56,488 nt of DNA, taken from Cohaesibacter sp. (lineage in GTDB: Bacteria > Pseudomonadota > Alphaproteobacteria > Rhizobiales > Cohaesibacteraceae). The notes under the pieces are model-generated. The model was not told the origin of the DNA and searched no databases. It was given only the letters and a program-made list of their open reading frames with translations. The stretch spans positions 1-56,488 of the forward strand of contig JAOXSH010000121.1 in assembly GCA_025800145.1 (NCBI GenBank), in the 5' to 3' direction. This document shows positions 1-8,334 of the stretch, in pieces; within the stretch, counting starts at the first letter, position 1; the number at the start of each line of letters is the position of its first letter. Position numbers and translations under genes: made by a program.

Positions 1-1154
1 TCCAGATCTGCAATCAGATCTTTGGGATCTTCCAATCCAACATGGAACCGCACCAGCTGACCCGGCTCATCCCATTGTGTTGCGGTTCGATAGGAGCGTG
101 GATTGGCATAAATTGCCAGACTTTCAAAGCCACCCCAGCTATAACCAAGGCCAAACAGATTCAGACTATCGAGCATGGCGCAGGCCTGCTGCTTGGTACA
201 GTCTTTCAGCACAATGCCCAAAAGACCGCAGGCACCGGTGAAATCGCGTTTCCAGATGTCATGGCCCGGATCGCTCTCCAAGGCAGGATAAAGAACCCGG
301 TCCACTTCCGGGCGGGCTTCCAGCCATTTTGCAACGTCCATTGCGCTTGCCTGATGTTGGGCCAGACGCACGCCCATGGTGCGCAAGCCGCGCAAGGCAA
401 GGTAAACGTCCCCCGGCCCAACATGATAGCCCATGGCACCATGTACCTCATGCAGGCGCGGCCATGCCCGTTCATTGGCAGAGACGGTCCCCAGCATGAC
501 ATCGGAATGACCAACAATATATTTTGTCCCCGCCTGTATGGTGATATCGGCTCCTTTTTCAAAGGAATTGAAAAAGAGCGGCGTTCCCCATGTATTGTCA
601 AGCAGTACCAGCGCGCCTTTTGCGTGGGCAACTTCGGCAATGGCGGGAATATCCTGCATTTCAAACGTCTGAGATCCCGGCGCTTCGGTAAAGACGGCGA
701 CGGTATTTTCCTTGAATAATGCACCAATCTCTGCGCCAATCAAAGGGTCATAATAGCTGACTTCAATTCCCATGGGTTCGAGCACGGTGGCGCAAAAATG
801 GCGGGTTGGCTCATAGACGCAGTCGGTGATCAGGACATGATCGCCAGCCTTGCAGGCACTTAAAAGGGCAAGAGAACAGGCGGCCAGACCCGATGGGGCC
901 AGCACGGTGCCGGCTGCGCCTTCCAGATCGCTCAAGGCTTCGGTCAAGGCATTGGTCGTGGGCGTGCCACGGCGGCCATAGCCATAGGGGGCGGTGCCGG
1001 AAAACATCATTTCGGTCGATTCAAAAATAACCGTTGATGCATGGATCACGGGGGGATTCACAAAGCCATGATTGGATGCCGGATCGCGGCCCGTGAGCAC
1101 CAAACGTGTGTCTGAGCGATAGGACTTTGTCGATTTATCATTTTTATTCATCAT
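1..1154 (-). CDS. metC: Cystathionine beta-lyase (3' end beyond window)
   Basis: PLP enzyme of the Cys/Met-metabolism family, cleaving cystathionine to homocysteine, pyruvate and ammonia in methionine synthesis. The frame is open from two adjacent ATGs (1154, 1151) to the window edge, about 384 codons, so only the extreme C-terminus is missing. Visible features are the N-terminal GFVNPPVIHAST, the substrate/PLP-loop YGRRGTPT, the aspartate region LVLLDNTWGTP and the Schiff-base lysine in AGTKYIVGHSD. The SYYDPLIGAEI stretch fits the proteobacterial beta-lyase branch rather than cystathionine gamma-synthase (family knowledge). It is transcribed away from the aap operon; the 330-bp gap at 1155-1484 holds both promoters. 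Confidence 0.93.
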   Translation of the reverse strand, partial: MMNKNDKSTKSYRSDTRLVLTGRDPASNHGFVNPPVIHASTVIFESTEMMFSGTAPYGYGRRGTPTTNALTEALSDLEGAAGTVLAPSGLAACSLALLSACKAGDHVLITDCVYEPTRHFCATVLEPMGIEVSYYDPLIGAEIGALFKENTVAVFTEAPGSQTFEMQDIPAIAEVAHAKGALVLLDNTWGTPLFFNSFEKGADITIQAGTKYIVGHSDVMLGTVSANERAWPRLHEVHGAMGYHVGPGDVYLALRGLRTMGVRLAQHQASAMDVAKWLEARPEVDRVLYPALESDPGHDIWKRDFTGACGLLGIVLKDCTKQQACAMLDSLNLFGLGYSWGGFESLAIYANPRSYRTATQWDEPGQLVRFHVGLEDPKDLIADL

Positions 1155-1484
1155 TAACCTGCATTTTTACTATTTGAATCGCGCGTGAAATCAAAATTAA
1201 TGTCGCTAATTTTGACGAAAACGATAGGATATTTTGCATTTATCCACCTTTTGAGTACGTTTATTGTGCTATTGCTGCATTTTCGTGGATAGAAGTGCAA
1301 ATTACCTCTTGACCAAAGTCGAATAATTTTCTTCGATGGGAGTGTCAATTGCCAAACTGCAAAGGTGACAAACCTAAATAAAAAACGGGAGAGGGGGCTG
1401 TTTGATGAAAAATTGCATTCCTCCACTATTGCCGTTTGGCATCGCAATCTTATTCAATTGGGCAATAGATCTAAAGGCTGCAAA
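1155..1484. other. Divergent intergenic region metC/aapJ
   Basis: An AT-rich 330-bp gap between the start of metC on the minus strand and the start of aapJ on the plus strand. It must carry both promoters. TTGACG at 1213 and TTGACC near 1311 could be -35 elements, but no well-spaced -10 is convincing. The aapJ frame stays open upstream to 1365, but that extension has no signal-peptide character. I see no riboswitch fold. Confidence 0.5.
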
Positions 1485-2501
1485 ATGAAAAAAGTTCTCC
1501 TTTCTGTGCTTCTTGGCTCCGCAATGAGCGTCGCTGCAACTGCTTCTCAGGCTGATACCCTGGATGATGTGAAAGGCAAAGGCGATGTTACCTGTGGTGT
1601 GAGCCAGGGCCTACCAGGCTTCTCCAATCCGGATGCACAGGGCAACTGGACCGGACTGGACGTTGACTTCTGTAAAGCCGTTGCTGCTGCTGTTTTCGGT
1701 GATGCAGACAAAGCCAAATTCGCACCATTGTCCGCTAAAGAGCGCTTCACTGCTCTGCAATCTGGTGAAATTGACGTGCTGCCACGCAACACCACATGGA
1801 CTATGAGCCGCGACACCAAGCTGGGCCTCAACTTTGCTGGCGTCAACTATTATGACGGTCAGGGCTTTATGGTTCGTAAATCTTTGGGTGTGAGCTCTGC
1901 TCTGGAGCTGGACGGAGCTTCTGTCTGCACCAATACCGGCACAACAACCGAGTTGAACGTGACCGATTATTACCGTTCCAACAATATGGAACTGGAATTG
2001 GTACAGTTTGAAAAAGCTGATGAGGTTGTTCAGGCATATGATGGTGGCCGTTGTGACGTTTACACCACCGATGCTTCCGGTCTCTATGCACAGCGCTTGA
2101 AGCTGACCAATGCTGACGATCATATCGTTCTGCCAGAAATCATCTCCAAAGAGCCTCTTGGCCCGGTTGTTCGTCAGGGTGACGACAAGTGGTTCAACAT
2201 CAACAAATGGGTATTGTTTGCCATGGTCAATGCTGAAGAGCTTGGCGTGACACAAGCCAATGTTGATGAAATGAAAAACTCCAAAAATCCATCTGTTCGT
2301 CGTCTGCTCGGCACAGAAGGTGCATTTGGTGAGGCCCTTGGCCTGTCCAATGATTGGGCTTATCAGGTGATCAAGGCTGTTGGCAATTATGGCGAAAGCT
2401 TTGATCGCAATGTTGGTCCTAAAACCCCACTTGGCATTGCACGTGGCGTGAATGATCTGTGGTCTAAAGGTGGCCTGATGTATGCACCACCAATCCGCTA
2501 A
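1485..2501 (+). CDS. aapJ: General L-amino acid ABC transporter, periplasmic binding protein
   Basis: Periplasmic solute-binding subunit of the broad-specificity amino-acid importer AapJQMP. The ATG at 1485 gives 338 aa starting with a classic Sec signal peptide (MKKVLLSVLLGSAMSVAATASQA); the longer frame from 1365 would add 40 residues of no signal character. Family hallmarks include VTCGVSQGLPGFSN, the LDVDFCKAVAAAVFG segment, LSAKERFTALQSGEIDVLPRN and a ligand-loop region CTNTGTTTELN. It is the first gene of the operon and is followed by a hairpin with a T-run at 2518-2552, which would let the binding protein accumulate above the membrane subunits. Confidence 0.96.
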   Translation: MKKVLLSVLLGSAMSVAATASQADTLDDVKGKGDVTCGVSQGLPGFSNPDAQGNWTGLDVDFCKAVAAAVFGDADKAKFAPLSAKERFTALQSGEIDVLPRNTTWTMSRDTKLGLNFAGVNYYDGQGFMVRKSLGVSSALELDGASVCTNTGTTTELNVTDYYRSNNMELELVQFEKADEVVQAYDGGRCDVYTTDASGLYAQRLKLTNADDHIVLPEIISKEPLGPVVRQGDDKWFNINKWVLFAMVNAEELGVTQANVDEMKNSKNPSVRRLLGTEGAFGEALGLSNDWAYQVIKAVGNYGESFDRNVGPKTPLGIARGVNDLWSKGGLMYAPPIR

Positions 2502-2517
2502 GGTTGGATGAATATAG

Positions 2518-2552
2518 CCCCGACAGGACAAAAGTGTCTGTCGGGGTTTTTT
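2518..2552 (+). terminator. Intra-operon terminator/attenuator after aapJ
   Basis: CCCCGACAG (2518-2526) pairs with CTGTCGGGG (2538-2546). ACA/TGT extends the stem past a bulged G to a 4-nt loop, and six T follow (2547-2552). It lies 16 nt after the aapJ stop and 110 nt before aapQ. It looks like an intrinsic terminator that only partly stops transcription, or a 3'-end stabilising hairpin. Confidence 0.8.
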
Positions 2553-2662
2553 GTAAGCAATATCAGTTAGTTAATATATAATAAGCATCCATTGAAGGAT
2601 GGATATTGCTACGGTCAATGGCGGATCGGTTGCTTTGCCGGTCATGGAGCCGTGAGGAGAGT

Positions 2663-3856
2663 ATGGCTGCTAATTCTCATGCGAACACTGACAAGCCAGC
2701 TGAAAAGGGATCGATTTTTAACGATCCTAAAGTCAGAGGCATTGTCTACCAAGTCGCTCTGGTATCTGGATTGGCCTATCTGGTTTGGTCAATCATTCAA
2801 AATGCTGCCCGAAATCTGGAAAAGCAAAATATTGCTTCCGGGTTTGGCTTTATGGATGGGACAGCAGGATTTGCGCCCAACCAGTCCCTGATTGATGTTT
2901 CTGCTGCCTCCACTTATGGAGAAATTTTTATTGCAGGACTGCTCAACACATTGCTGATGGCCGTGATTGGGATCATCTTTGCAACCATTGTTGGGTTCAT
3001 TATGGGGATTGCCCGTCTGTCCAATAACTGGGTCGTTTCAAAAATCGCCACTGTCTATATCGAAATTGTGCGCAATATTCCCCTGTTGCTGCAAATTTTC
3101 TTTTGGTATTTTGCGGTGCTGCGTGCTTTGCCCCATCCAAAGCAATCCCACGTCTTTCTATCGGAATTTTATCTGAACAATCGTGGTTTCTTTATGCCAA
3201 AACCCATATTTGGGGAAGGCTCGGAGCTGATCGGCTATGCGTTGGTCGCTGCAATTGTTGGCATTTTTGCCCTGATCAATTGGGCCAAAAAACGACAGAT
3301 GGAAACCGGCAAGCGCTTTCCTGTGCTCTGGACCAGTTTGGCGCTCTTGTTCGGTTTGCCGCTTGTTGCCTATTTCCTCTCTGGAATGCCGGTCACATTT
3401 GATCATCCTGTCAAGACCAAATTCAGCCTCAAGGGCGGGATGCGGGTGATACCGGAATTTGTCGGTCTCTTGCTGGCCCTGACCATCTATACAGGCGCGT
3501 TTATCGCAGAGATTGTGCGCGCCGGTATCTTGGCAGTAAGCCATGGTCAGACAGAGGCGGCCCATGCGCTTGGATTGCGTAACGGACCAACGCTGCGTCT
3601 GGTTATCATTCCACAAGCCATGCGCGTGATCATTCCACCTTTGACATCGCAATATCTCAACCTGACCAAAAATTCGTCTCTGGCGGTGGCCATTGCCTAT
3701 CCCGATATTGTATCGGCAGGTGGCACCATTCTGAACCAGACCGGGCAGGCTATTGAGGTGATTGGCATCTGGATGATTGTCTATCTATCCATCTCGCTGC
3801 TGATTTCGCTCTTCATGAACTGGTATAACCGGTCCATCGCAATGGTAGAGAGATAG
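2663..3856 (+). CDS. aapQ: General L-amino acid ABC transporter permease AapQ
   Basis: Inner-membrane permease of the HisM/GlnP type, pairing with AapM. The start at ATG 2663 is preceded by GAGGAGA at a good distance and gives 397 aa; the frame extends to 2606 but those 19 residues are not permease-like. Several hydrophobic segments are visible, with a large insertion between the first helices and the C-terminal BPD_transp core, as is usual for AapQ. The cytoplasmic EAA loop is present as EAAHALGLRNGPTLRLVIIPQA and contacts the ATPase. The downstream gene starts 8 bp after its stop, so the two are co-transcribed. Confidence 0.95.
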   Translation: MAANSHANTDKPAEKGSIFNDPKVRGIVYQVALVSGLAYLVWSIIQNAARNLEKQNIASGFGFMDGTAGFAPNQSLIDVSAASTYGEIFIAGLLNTLLMAVIGIIFATIVGFIMGIARLSNNWVVSKIATVYIEIVRNIPLLLQIFFWYFAVLRALPHPKQSHVFLSEFYLNNRGFFMPKPIFGEGSELIGYALVAAIVGIFALINWAKKRQMETGKRFPVLWTSLALLFGLPLVAYFLSGMPVTFDHPVKTKFSLKGGMRVIPEFVGLLLALTIYTGAFIAEIVRAGILAVSHGQTEAAHALGLRNGPTLRLVIIPQAMRVIIPPLTSQYLNLTKNSSLAVAIAYPDIVSAGGTILNQTGQAIEVIGIWMIVYLSISLLISLFMNWYNRSIAMVER

Positions 3857-3864
3857 GAGGCGTT

Positions 3865-5160
3865 ATGTCTGATAAATCAATTGCATATGTTCGGACCGAA
3901 ATGGCGCCAGAACTTCCGGCTCCTGACAATACACATGGTCCAGTCGCATGGATGACGCATAATCTCTTCTCGTCCATTCCCCATACCATCCTGACACTGC
4001 TTGGTATTTACATCATTTACCAGCTATCATGGCCGCTGTTGAAATTCTCTTTCTATGATGTGGCATGGACGGGAGAGGGTCGAGAAGCTTGTGCCGGCAA
4101 AACCGGAGCTTGCTGGGCTTATGTTCGGGCCTATTTCAGCCAGTTTGTCTATGGTCGTTATCCTGTCGCAGAATATTGGCGGGTGGATATTGTCTTTGCC
4201 GTTGGGGCTTTGGGTTTGATTCCAGCGCTCATTCCTTCTGTGCCATATAAGCGTTTCAATATCCTCTTCATGCTGATTGCCTATCCGGTCATGACCTTCA
4301 TTCTGTTGTCGGGTGGTAATCTGTCTTTTGAAGATTATCTGGTCGAATATAGCATCCTGTTTGTCGTGATTGTCGCAATCGGTGTGGCAATTGCTGTTGC
4401 AACCAAGTCCAATCCCAAACCTGTGGTTTTGACTTTGGGTGGGATCGGGATCGCGATTGCGCTCATCCTTGGCATCATGTCCTATGATTTTGGTCTCACA
4501 CATGTTGAGACTGATAAATGGGGCGGGTTTTTGGTCACGCTTGTCATTGCGGTGACTGGTATTGCTGCGTCCTTGCCATTGGGCATTGCGCTTGCCTTGG
4601 GGCGGCGCTCCAATATGCCGATCATTCGCTTGGTGTCGGTCATCTTCATTGAATTCTGGCGTGGTGTGCCGCTGATCACGGTTTTGTTCATGTCATCTGT
4701 GGTTTTGCCGCTCTTCTTGCCAGAAGGGGTGACGTTCGACAAATTGCTGCGGGCTCTTATTGGCGTGGCGCTCTTCTCTGCTGCTTATATGGCAGAAGTG
4801 GTGCGTGGTGGCTTGCAGGCCATTCCAAAAGGCCAATATGAAGGGGCCTCTGCGCTTGGTTTGACCTTTTGGCAATCAACCGGCCTGATCATCATGCCAC
4901 AGGCTTTGAAATTGGTGATACCGGGCATTGTCAACACCTTCATTGGCTTGTTTAAGGATACCACTTTGGTCTTGATCATCGGCTTGTTTGATCTTCTTGG
5001 ACAGGTGCAATTCTCCTTCACCGATGCCAAATGGTCGACACCCAATACGTCTCATACGGGATATCTGTTTGCTGCAATTGTCTTCTGGATTTTCTGTTTT
5101 GGCATGTCCCGCTATTCAATCTTCATGGAAAACCGGCTGCACACCGGTCATAAACGATAA
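3865..5160 (+). CDS. aapM: General L-amino acid ABC transporter permease AapM
   Basis: Second permease subunit, 431 aa, starting 8 bp after aapQ with an AGGAGG ribosome-binding site overlapping the aapQ stop. The N-terminal part has a helix, a short cysteine-containing periplasmic stretch (ACAGKTGACWAYV), and several extra helices. The C-terminal half is the conserved permease core, with the EAA loop EGASALGLTFWQSTGLIIMPQA. Its length and extended N-terminus match AapM of rhizobia as I know it. aapP follows 18 bp downstream. Confidence 0.95.
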   Translation: MSDKSIAYVRTEMAPELPAPDNTHGPVAWMTHNLFSSIPHTILTLLGIYIIYQLSWPLLKFSFYDVAWTGEGREACAGKTGACWAYVRAYFSQFVYGRYPVAEYWRVDIVFAVGALGLIPALIPSVPYKRFNILFMLIAYPVMTFILLSGGNLSFEDYLVEYSILFVVIVAIGVAIAVATKSNPKPVVLTLGGIGIAIALILGIMSYDFGLTHVETDKWGGFLVTLVIAVTGIAASLPLGIALALGRRSNMPIIRLVSVIFIEFWRGVPLITVLFMSSVVLPLFLPEGVTFDKLLRALIGVALFSAAYMAEVVRGGLQAIPKGQYEGASALGLTFWQSTGLIIMPQALKLVIPGIVNTFIGLFKDTTLVLIIGLFDLLGQVQFSFTDAKWSTPNTSHTGYLFAAIVFWIFCFGMSRYSIFMENRLHTGHKR

Positions 5161-5178
5161 GCTGCAAAGGAAAATACT

Positions 5179-5979
5179 ATGACTGAAAATGCAGTAGACG
5201 CGTCCGAGCTGCACGCAGACCGCAAGAAAATGCATGTGTCCGATACTGATGTGGCCATCGAAATCGAAGGCATGAACAAATGGTATGGCGATTTCCATGT
5301 GCTCAAAGACATCAATCTGAAAGTCATGCAGGGCGAGCGGATTGTGATTGCAGGCCCGTCCGGCTCTGGCAAATCCACCATGATCCGCTGTATCAACCGT
5401 CTGGAAGAGCATCAGCAGGGTAAGATCGTGGTCGATGGCATTGAGCTGACCAATGATCTGAAAAAGATTGATGAGATCCGACGCGAAGTGGGGATGGTGT
5501 TTCAGCACTTTAACCTCTTCCCGCATCTGACAATCATGGAAAATCTGACACTGGCTCCTATCTGGGTGCGCAATATGCCTAAAAAGGAAGCTGAAGAGAT
5601 TGCCATGCATTATCTTGAGCGCGTTAAAATCCCTGAGCAGGCCAACAAATTCCCCGGCCAGCTTTCAGGCGGTCAGCAGCAGCGCGTGGCCATTGCCCGC
5701 TCTCTTTGTATGAACCCGCGTATCATGCTCTTTGATGAGCCAACCTCGGCCCTTGATCCTGAAATGATCAAAGAAGTGTTGGATGTGATGGTGGGTCTCG
5801 CCGAAGAGGGCATGACCATGCTCTGCGTCACCCACGAAATGGGCTTTGCTCGTCAGGTGGCCAACCGTGTGATTTTCATGGATGCCGGGCAAATTGTTGA
5901 GCAAAATAACCCTGAGAACTTCTTTGATAATCCGCAGCATGAGCGGACCAAATTGTTCTTGTCGCAAATTTTGCACTAG
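5179..5979 (+). CDS. aapP: General L-amino acid ABC transporter ATP-binding protein
   Basis: ATPase that energises AapQM, 266 aa. All ABC motifs are intact: Walker [11 protein letters not shown]-loop [10 protein letters not shown], signature LSGGQQQR, Walker [14 protein letters not shown] and the switch histidine in CVTHEMGFA. The N-terminal 25 residues are a poorly conserved extension before the core ([11 protein letters not shown]). It is the last gene of the operon. Its probable terminator at 6256-6292 is separated from the stop codon by the repeat element at 6013-6242. Confidence 0.96.
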   Translation: MTENAVDASELHADRKKMHVSDTDVAIEIEGMNKWYGDFHVLKDINLKVMQGERIVIAGPSGSGKSTMIRCINRLEEHQQGKIVVDGIELTNDLKKIDEIRREVGMVFQHFNLFPHLTIMENLTLAPIWVRNMPKKEAEEIAMHYLERVKIPEQANKFPGQLSGGQQQRVAIARSLCMNPRIMLFDEPTSALDPEMIKEVLDVMVGLAEEGMTMLCVTHEMGFARQVANRVIFMDAGQIVEQNNPENFFDNPQHERTKLFLSQILH

Positions 5980-6012
5980 GGAGCGGGATCTAAAGATCCT
6001 CTCAAATATCTA

Positions 6013-6242
6013 ATACCAACGGCATGAAAGATTGACCCATAGGATGCTTTGAAATGGTTTACTGGCAAGGCGTCGGCTCGATCGGACAATGCCGGAGCAT
6101 TTTCTTTTTTGATACGAACCTTTTGCATTGAATTGTCAAGACAATTCAATGAGGCGCGCCCTAGAAAGACAACGCAGCTCAGTGAACCATTTCAAAGCAC
6201 CGAAGGCCGGTTTTATGGGTTAATCTTTCATGCCGTTGGTAT
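6013..6242. repeat. Inverted-repeat element, full copy A (230 bp)
   Basis: A non-coding element with near-perfect terminal inverted repeats: the left end reads ATACCAACGGCATGAAAGAT and then TGACCCATA; the right end, read on the minus strand, begins with the same 21 bases and then AACCCATA. A second pair of inverted blocks, GCTTTGAAATGGTT, lies inside each end. The centre holds a perfect 12-bp-arm palindrome at 6126-6151. Copy B (22749-23015) is its homologue in the opposite orientation. It carries no credible gene; the short open frame across it reads only through the repeat. It resembles a MITE or REP/RIME-class element. Family name unknown to me. Confidence 0.85.
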
Positions 6243-6255
6243 AATCACATCAATG

Positions 6256-6292
6256 ACAAGCCCGGATGAGATCATCCGGGCTTGTTGTTTTT
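6256..6292 (+). terminator. Terminator of the aap operon
   Basis: ACAAGCCCGGATGA (6256-6269) pairs perfectly with TCATCCGGGCTTGT (6272-6285) and is followed by TGTTTTT. The strong 14-bp stem with a T-run lies 277 bp after aapP, downstream of repeat copy A. Confidence 0.85.
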
Positions 6293-6338
6293 AAAAGATC
6301 ATCTTGGTGGATGGGGGCTCACCTGCTAGCATAGAAAG

Positions 6339-6911
6339 ATGACATGTGCCAAAAGCATCATCTTGTTAATGCCGAAGCTGGAAGCAGAGTTCTTCCAACA
6401 TCATATTGGGCAGCTTGCGCCCAATATGGCGATCTCTATGGCTGATAGCGATGAGGAGCTGGCAAAAGCCCTCTCCCATAGTCAGCATCCCTGTATTCTT
6501 TTTGGGTTTTTAACGGCTGTTTATGTGCAACCCGATCGATTATCTCGCCTTGCAAAGGCGTATAATTTGCATCCCGGCCCGCCAAGCCGACCGGGATATC
6601 GTCCAACGCATTTTGCCTTTTTGCAATCAGCCAAAGAGCATGGTGTAACCTTGCATGAAATGGCCGAGAGGATTGATACAGGGCCAATCCTTGCTACATG
6701 CTCCTTTGCGATCACAAAGGTGGATAGCCTTGAGGCTTTGGAAGAGCAGACTTATGCCACAGCCATCGCTTTTGCGCTTGATCATTTGCCTGTTATAGTG
6801 GGCATGGCTGATCCTGTGCCTTATGATGGTGAAGAGTGGCATCCACATAAAATGCGTGCAGAAGATCTGGCCAAGCTTTCAGCCTCAAAAGACTTTGCAA
6901 AAGGTGATTGA
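6339..6911 (+). CDS. Formyltransferase-fold protein
   Basis: A 190-aa protein of the formyl-transferase N-terminal domain family (the Fmt, PurN and ArnA fold). The catalytic triad of that fold is visible: Asn and His in YNLHPGPPSRPGYRP and Asp in EMAERIDTGPIL, followed by a helix-rich C-terminal part (EALEEQTYATAIAFAL). It lacks the C-terminal tRNA-binding domain of Fmt and the N-terminal glycine loop of PurN, so the substrate is unknown. A formyl or related one-carbon transfer is inferred from the fold. It stands alone downstream of the aap terminator and is convergent with the sulfurtransferase gene, 9 bp away. Confidence 0.8.
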   Translation: MTCAKSIILLMPKLEAEFFQHHIGQLAPNMAISMADSDEELAKALSHSQHPCILFGFLTAVYVQPDRLSRLAKAYNLHPGPPSRPGYRPTHFAFLQSAKEHGVTLHEMAERIDTGPILATCSFAITKVDSLEALEEQTYATAIAFALDHLPVIVGMADPVPYDGEEWHPHKMRAEDLAKLSASKDFAKGD

Positions 6912-6920
6912 GACTGACGT

Positions 6921-7772
6921 TTATGCATCACGTTCCACAGGGCTGTCTTCTCTCGCGCCCCAGTCTGCCCAAGAGCCATCGTAAAGCGCATGCTTGCTAT
7001 GGCCAAGGCTATCAAGGGCAAAACACAGAATGGCCGCAGTTGCCCCGGAGCCGCAAGAGGTGATGATGGGTTTGCCAAGATCCACACCGGCCTTTTCAAA
7101 TTGCTCTTTTATCGCATCCAGATCTTTCAGGCGTCCTTTGTCGTCCAAAAGCTCCATGAATGGCACATTGAGGGAGCCGGGAATGCGACCGGATTGCAAA
7201 TTGGGGCGCGGTTCTGCGGCCAGACCTTGCCAGCGTTCGCGCGGGCGGGCATCAACAATCTGGATGCTGTTGTCATCCACTGCTTTCAAAACATCACGGA
7301 AATCACGCACGGCCCCATGATCAAGGCGCGCAGAGAAATGGCGTTGTCCGGGAATTGGCACAACATCATCAACAGGGCGGCCTTCTTCCAGCCATTTGGG
7401 CAAACCACCATCAAGGATATAGACATCTGTGACGCCCATAGTGCGCAAGGTCCACCACACTCTTGCCGCAGAAAATAGCCCCATCCCGTCATAGATAACA
7501 ATCCGTTGGCCATCGCCTATGCCCATTTTGCGCATGGCAGACGAGAATTGCACAGCAGAAGGCAACATATGGGGAAGGTCGCTTGAAAGATCGGCAATCT
7601 GGTCAATGTCAAAAAAGAGGGCACCGGGAATATGCGTCTTTTCATATTCTGCGATAGCATCACGCTCCATGTGTGGCAAATACCAAGAGCCATCCAGCAC
7701 CACGACATCTGGGCTTTTGAGATGGGATTCCAACCATTCGGTACTGACCAGCCATTTTGTCCGTTCTGCCAT
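6921..7772 (-). CDS. sseA: 3-mercaptopyruvate sulfurtransferase (two-domain rhodanese)
   Basis: Transfers sulfur from 3-mercaptopyruvate or a related donor to thiol acceptors or cyanide. The protein is 283 aa, the usual size, with two rhodanese domains: an N-terminal inactive one (VVVLDGSWYLP..., GALFFDIDQIAD) and a C-terminal catalytic one with the persulfide cysteine in TSCGSGATA. The CGSG[AV]TA loop points to mercaptopyruvate rather than thiosulfate as donor (family knowledge). It is the last of a minus-strand run following cysK, alaX and the GFA gene, so it sits in a sulfur-related neighbourhood, with a 113-bp gap before it. Confidence 0.9.
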   Translation of the reverse strand: MAERTKWLVSTEWLESHLKSPDVVVLDGSWYLPHMERDAIAEYEKTHIPGALFFDIDQIADLSSDLPHMLPSAVQFSSAMRKMGIGDGQRIVIYDGMGLFSAARVWWTLRTMGVTDVYILDGGLPKWLEEGRPVDDVVPIPGQRHFSARLDHGAVRDFRDVLKAVDDNSIQIVDARPRERWQGLAAEPRPNLQSGRIPGSLNVPFMELLDDKGRLKDLDAIKEQFEKAGVDLGKPIITSCGSGATAAILCFALDSLGHSKHALYDGSWADWGAREDSPVERDA

Positions 7773-7885
7773 AAAGAAACCTCCCAGATTTTTGCGTGAT
7801 TATATATTGCGATATTGTGCAAAATATCGCTGATGTTTGGCAAGCCGGATAAAGGGATGGGGCAAAGATAAGGCGTGGATCGAGG

Positions 7886-8320
7886 TCAGTCTTTTGAAAA
7901 GCGTAAAAACCCGGCAATGCGAGAGCCCGATATGTTATCGGACGGATGATTGTTGGCACCGTCATAGACAACCACTTTTTCAAAATCAAAGGGACTGATT
8001 CCCTCAAGACAGGCGACATTGATGCCAAATTCATTGGGGTTTGAGCGCCGTTGATGATGGGTATAGATGCCACAATGTGAGCAAAAATAGTGCTTTGCTG
8101 TTTTTGTGCCAAATTGATAAAGGGAAAGTTTATCTTGCCCTTTGGTGATTTCAATATCATTCAAATCGGCAGAAACCGCAATGGCTCCGCGCATGCGACA
8201 TAGCGAGCAGCTACAGCGACGGGCCGAACGCAAATCTTCGCTCAGGCGTACAGTGAATTGGACACAGCCACAATGACATTGGCCATGATAAAGGGAGGGC
8301 GTTTCAATCATCAAAGACAT
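7886..8320 (-). CDS. GFA (glutathione-dependent formaldehyde-activating) family protein
   Basis: A 144-aa zinc-binding protein of the GFA/CENP-V family. The paired zinc motifs are visible: CHCGCVQF near residue 18, CSCSLCR near residue 36, and a later HYFCSHCGIYTHHQ. Family members were named for spontaneous glutathione-formaldehyde adduct formation, but most have no proven activity. The start may be the first ATG (MSLMIETP) or the second, 3 codons later. alaX ends 14 bp upstream, which suggests co-transcription from cysK. Confidence 0.85.
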   Translation of the reverse strand: MSLMIETPSLYHGQCHCGCVQFTVRLSEDLRSARRCSCSLCRMRGAIAVSADLNDIEITKGQDKLSLYQFGTKTAKHYFCSHCGIYTHHQRRSNPNEFGINVACLEGISPFDFEKVVVYDGANNHPSDNISGSRIAGFLRFSKD

Positions 8321-8334
8321 CCAAAATAATATGA

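Noticed and set aside
1155-1484. SAM riboswitch before metC or a sigma-54 promoter before aapJ
   Set aside because: No SAM-II pseudoknot pattern is visible. TTGGCA at about 1436 lacks a GC at the required spacing for a -24/-12 promoter.
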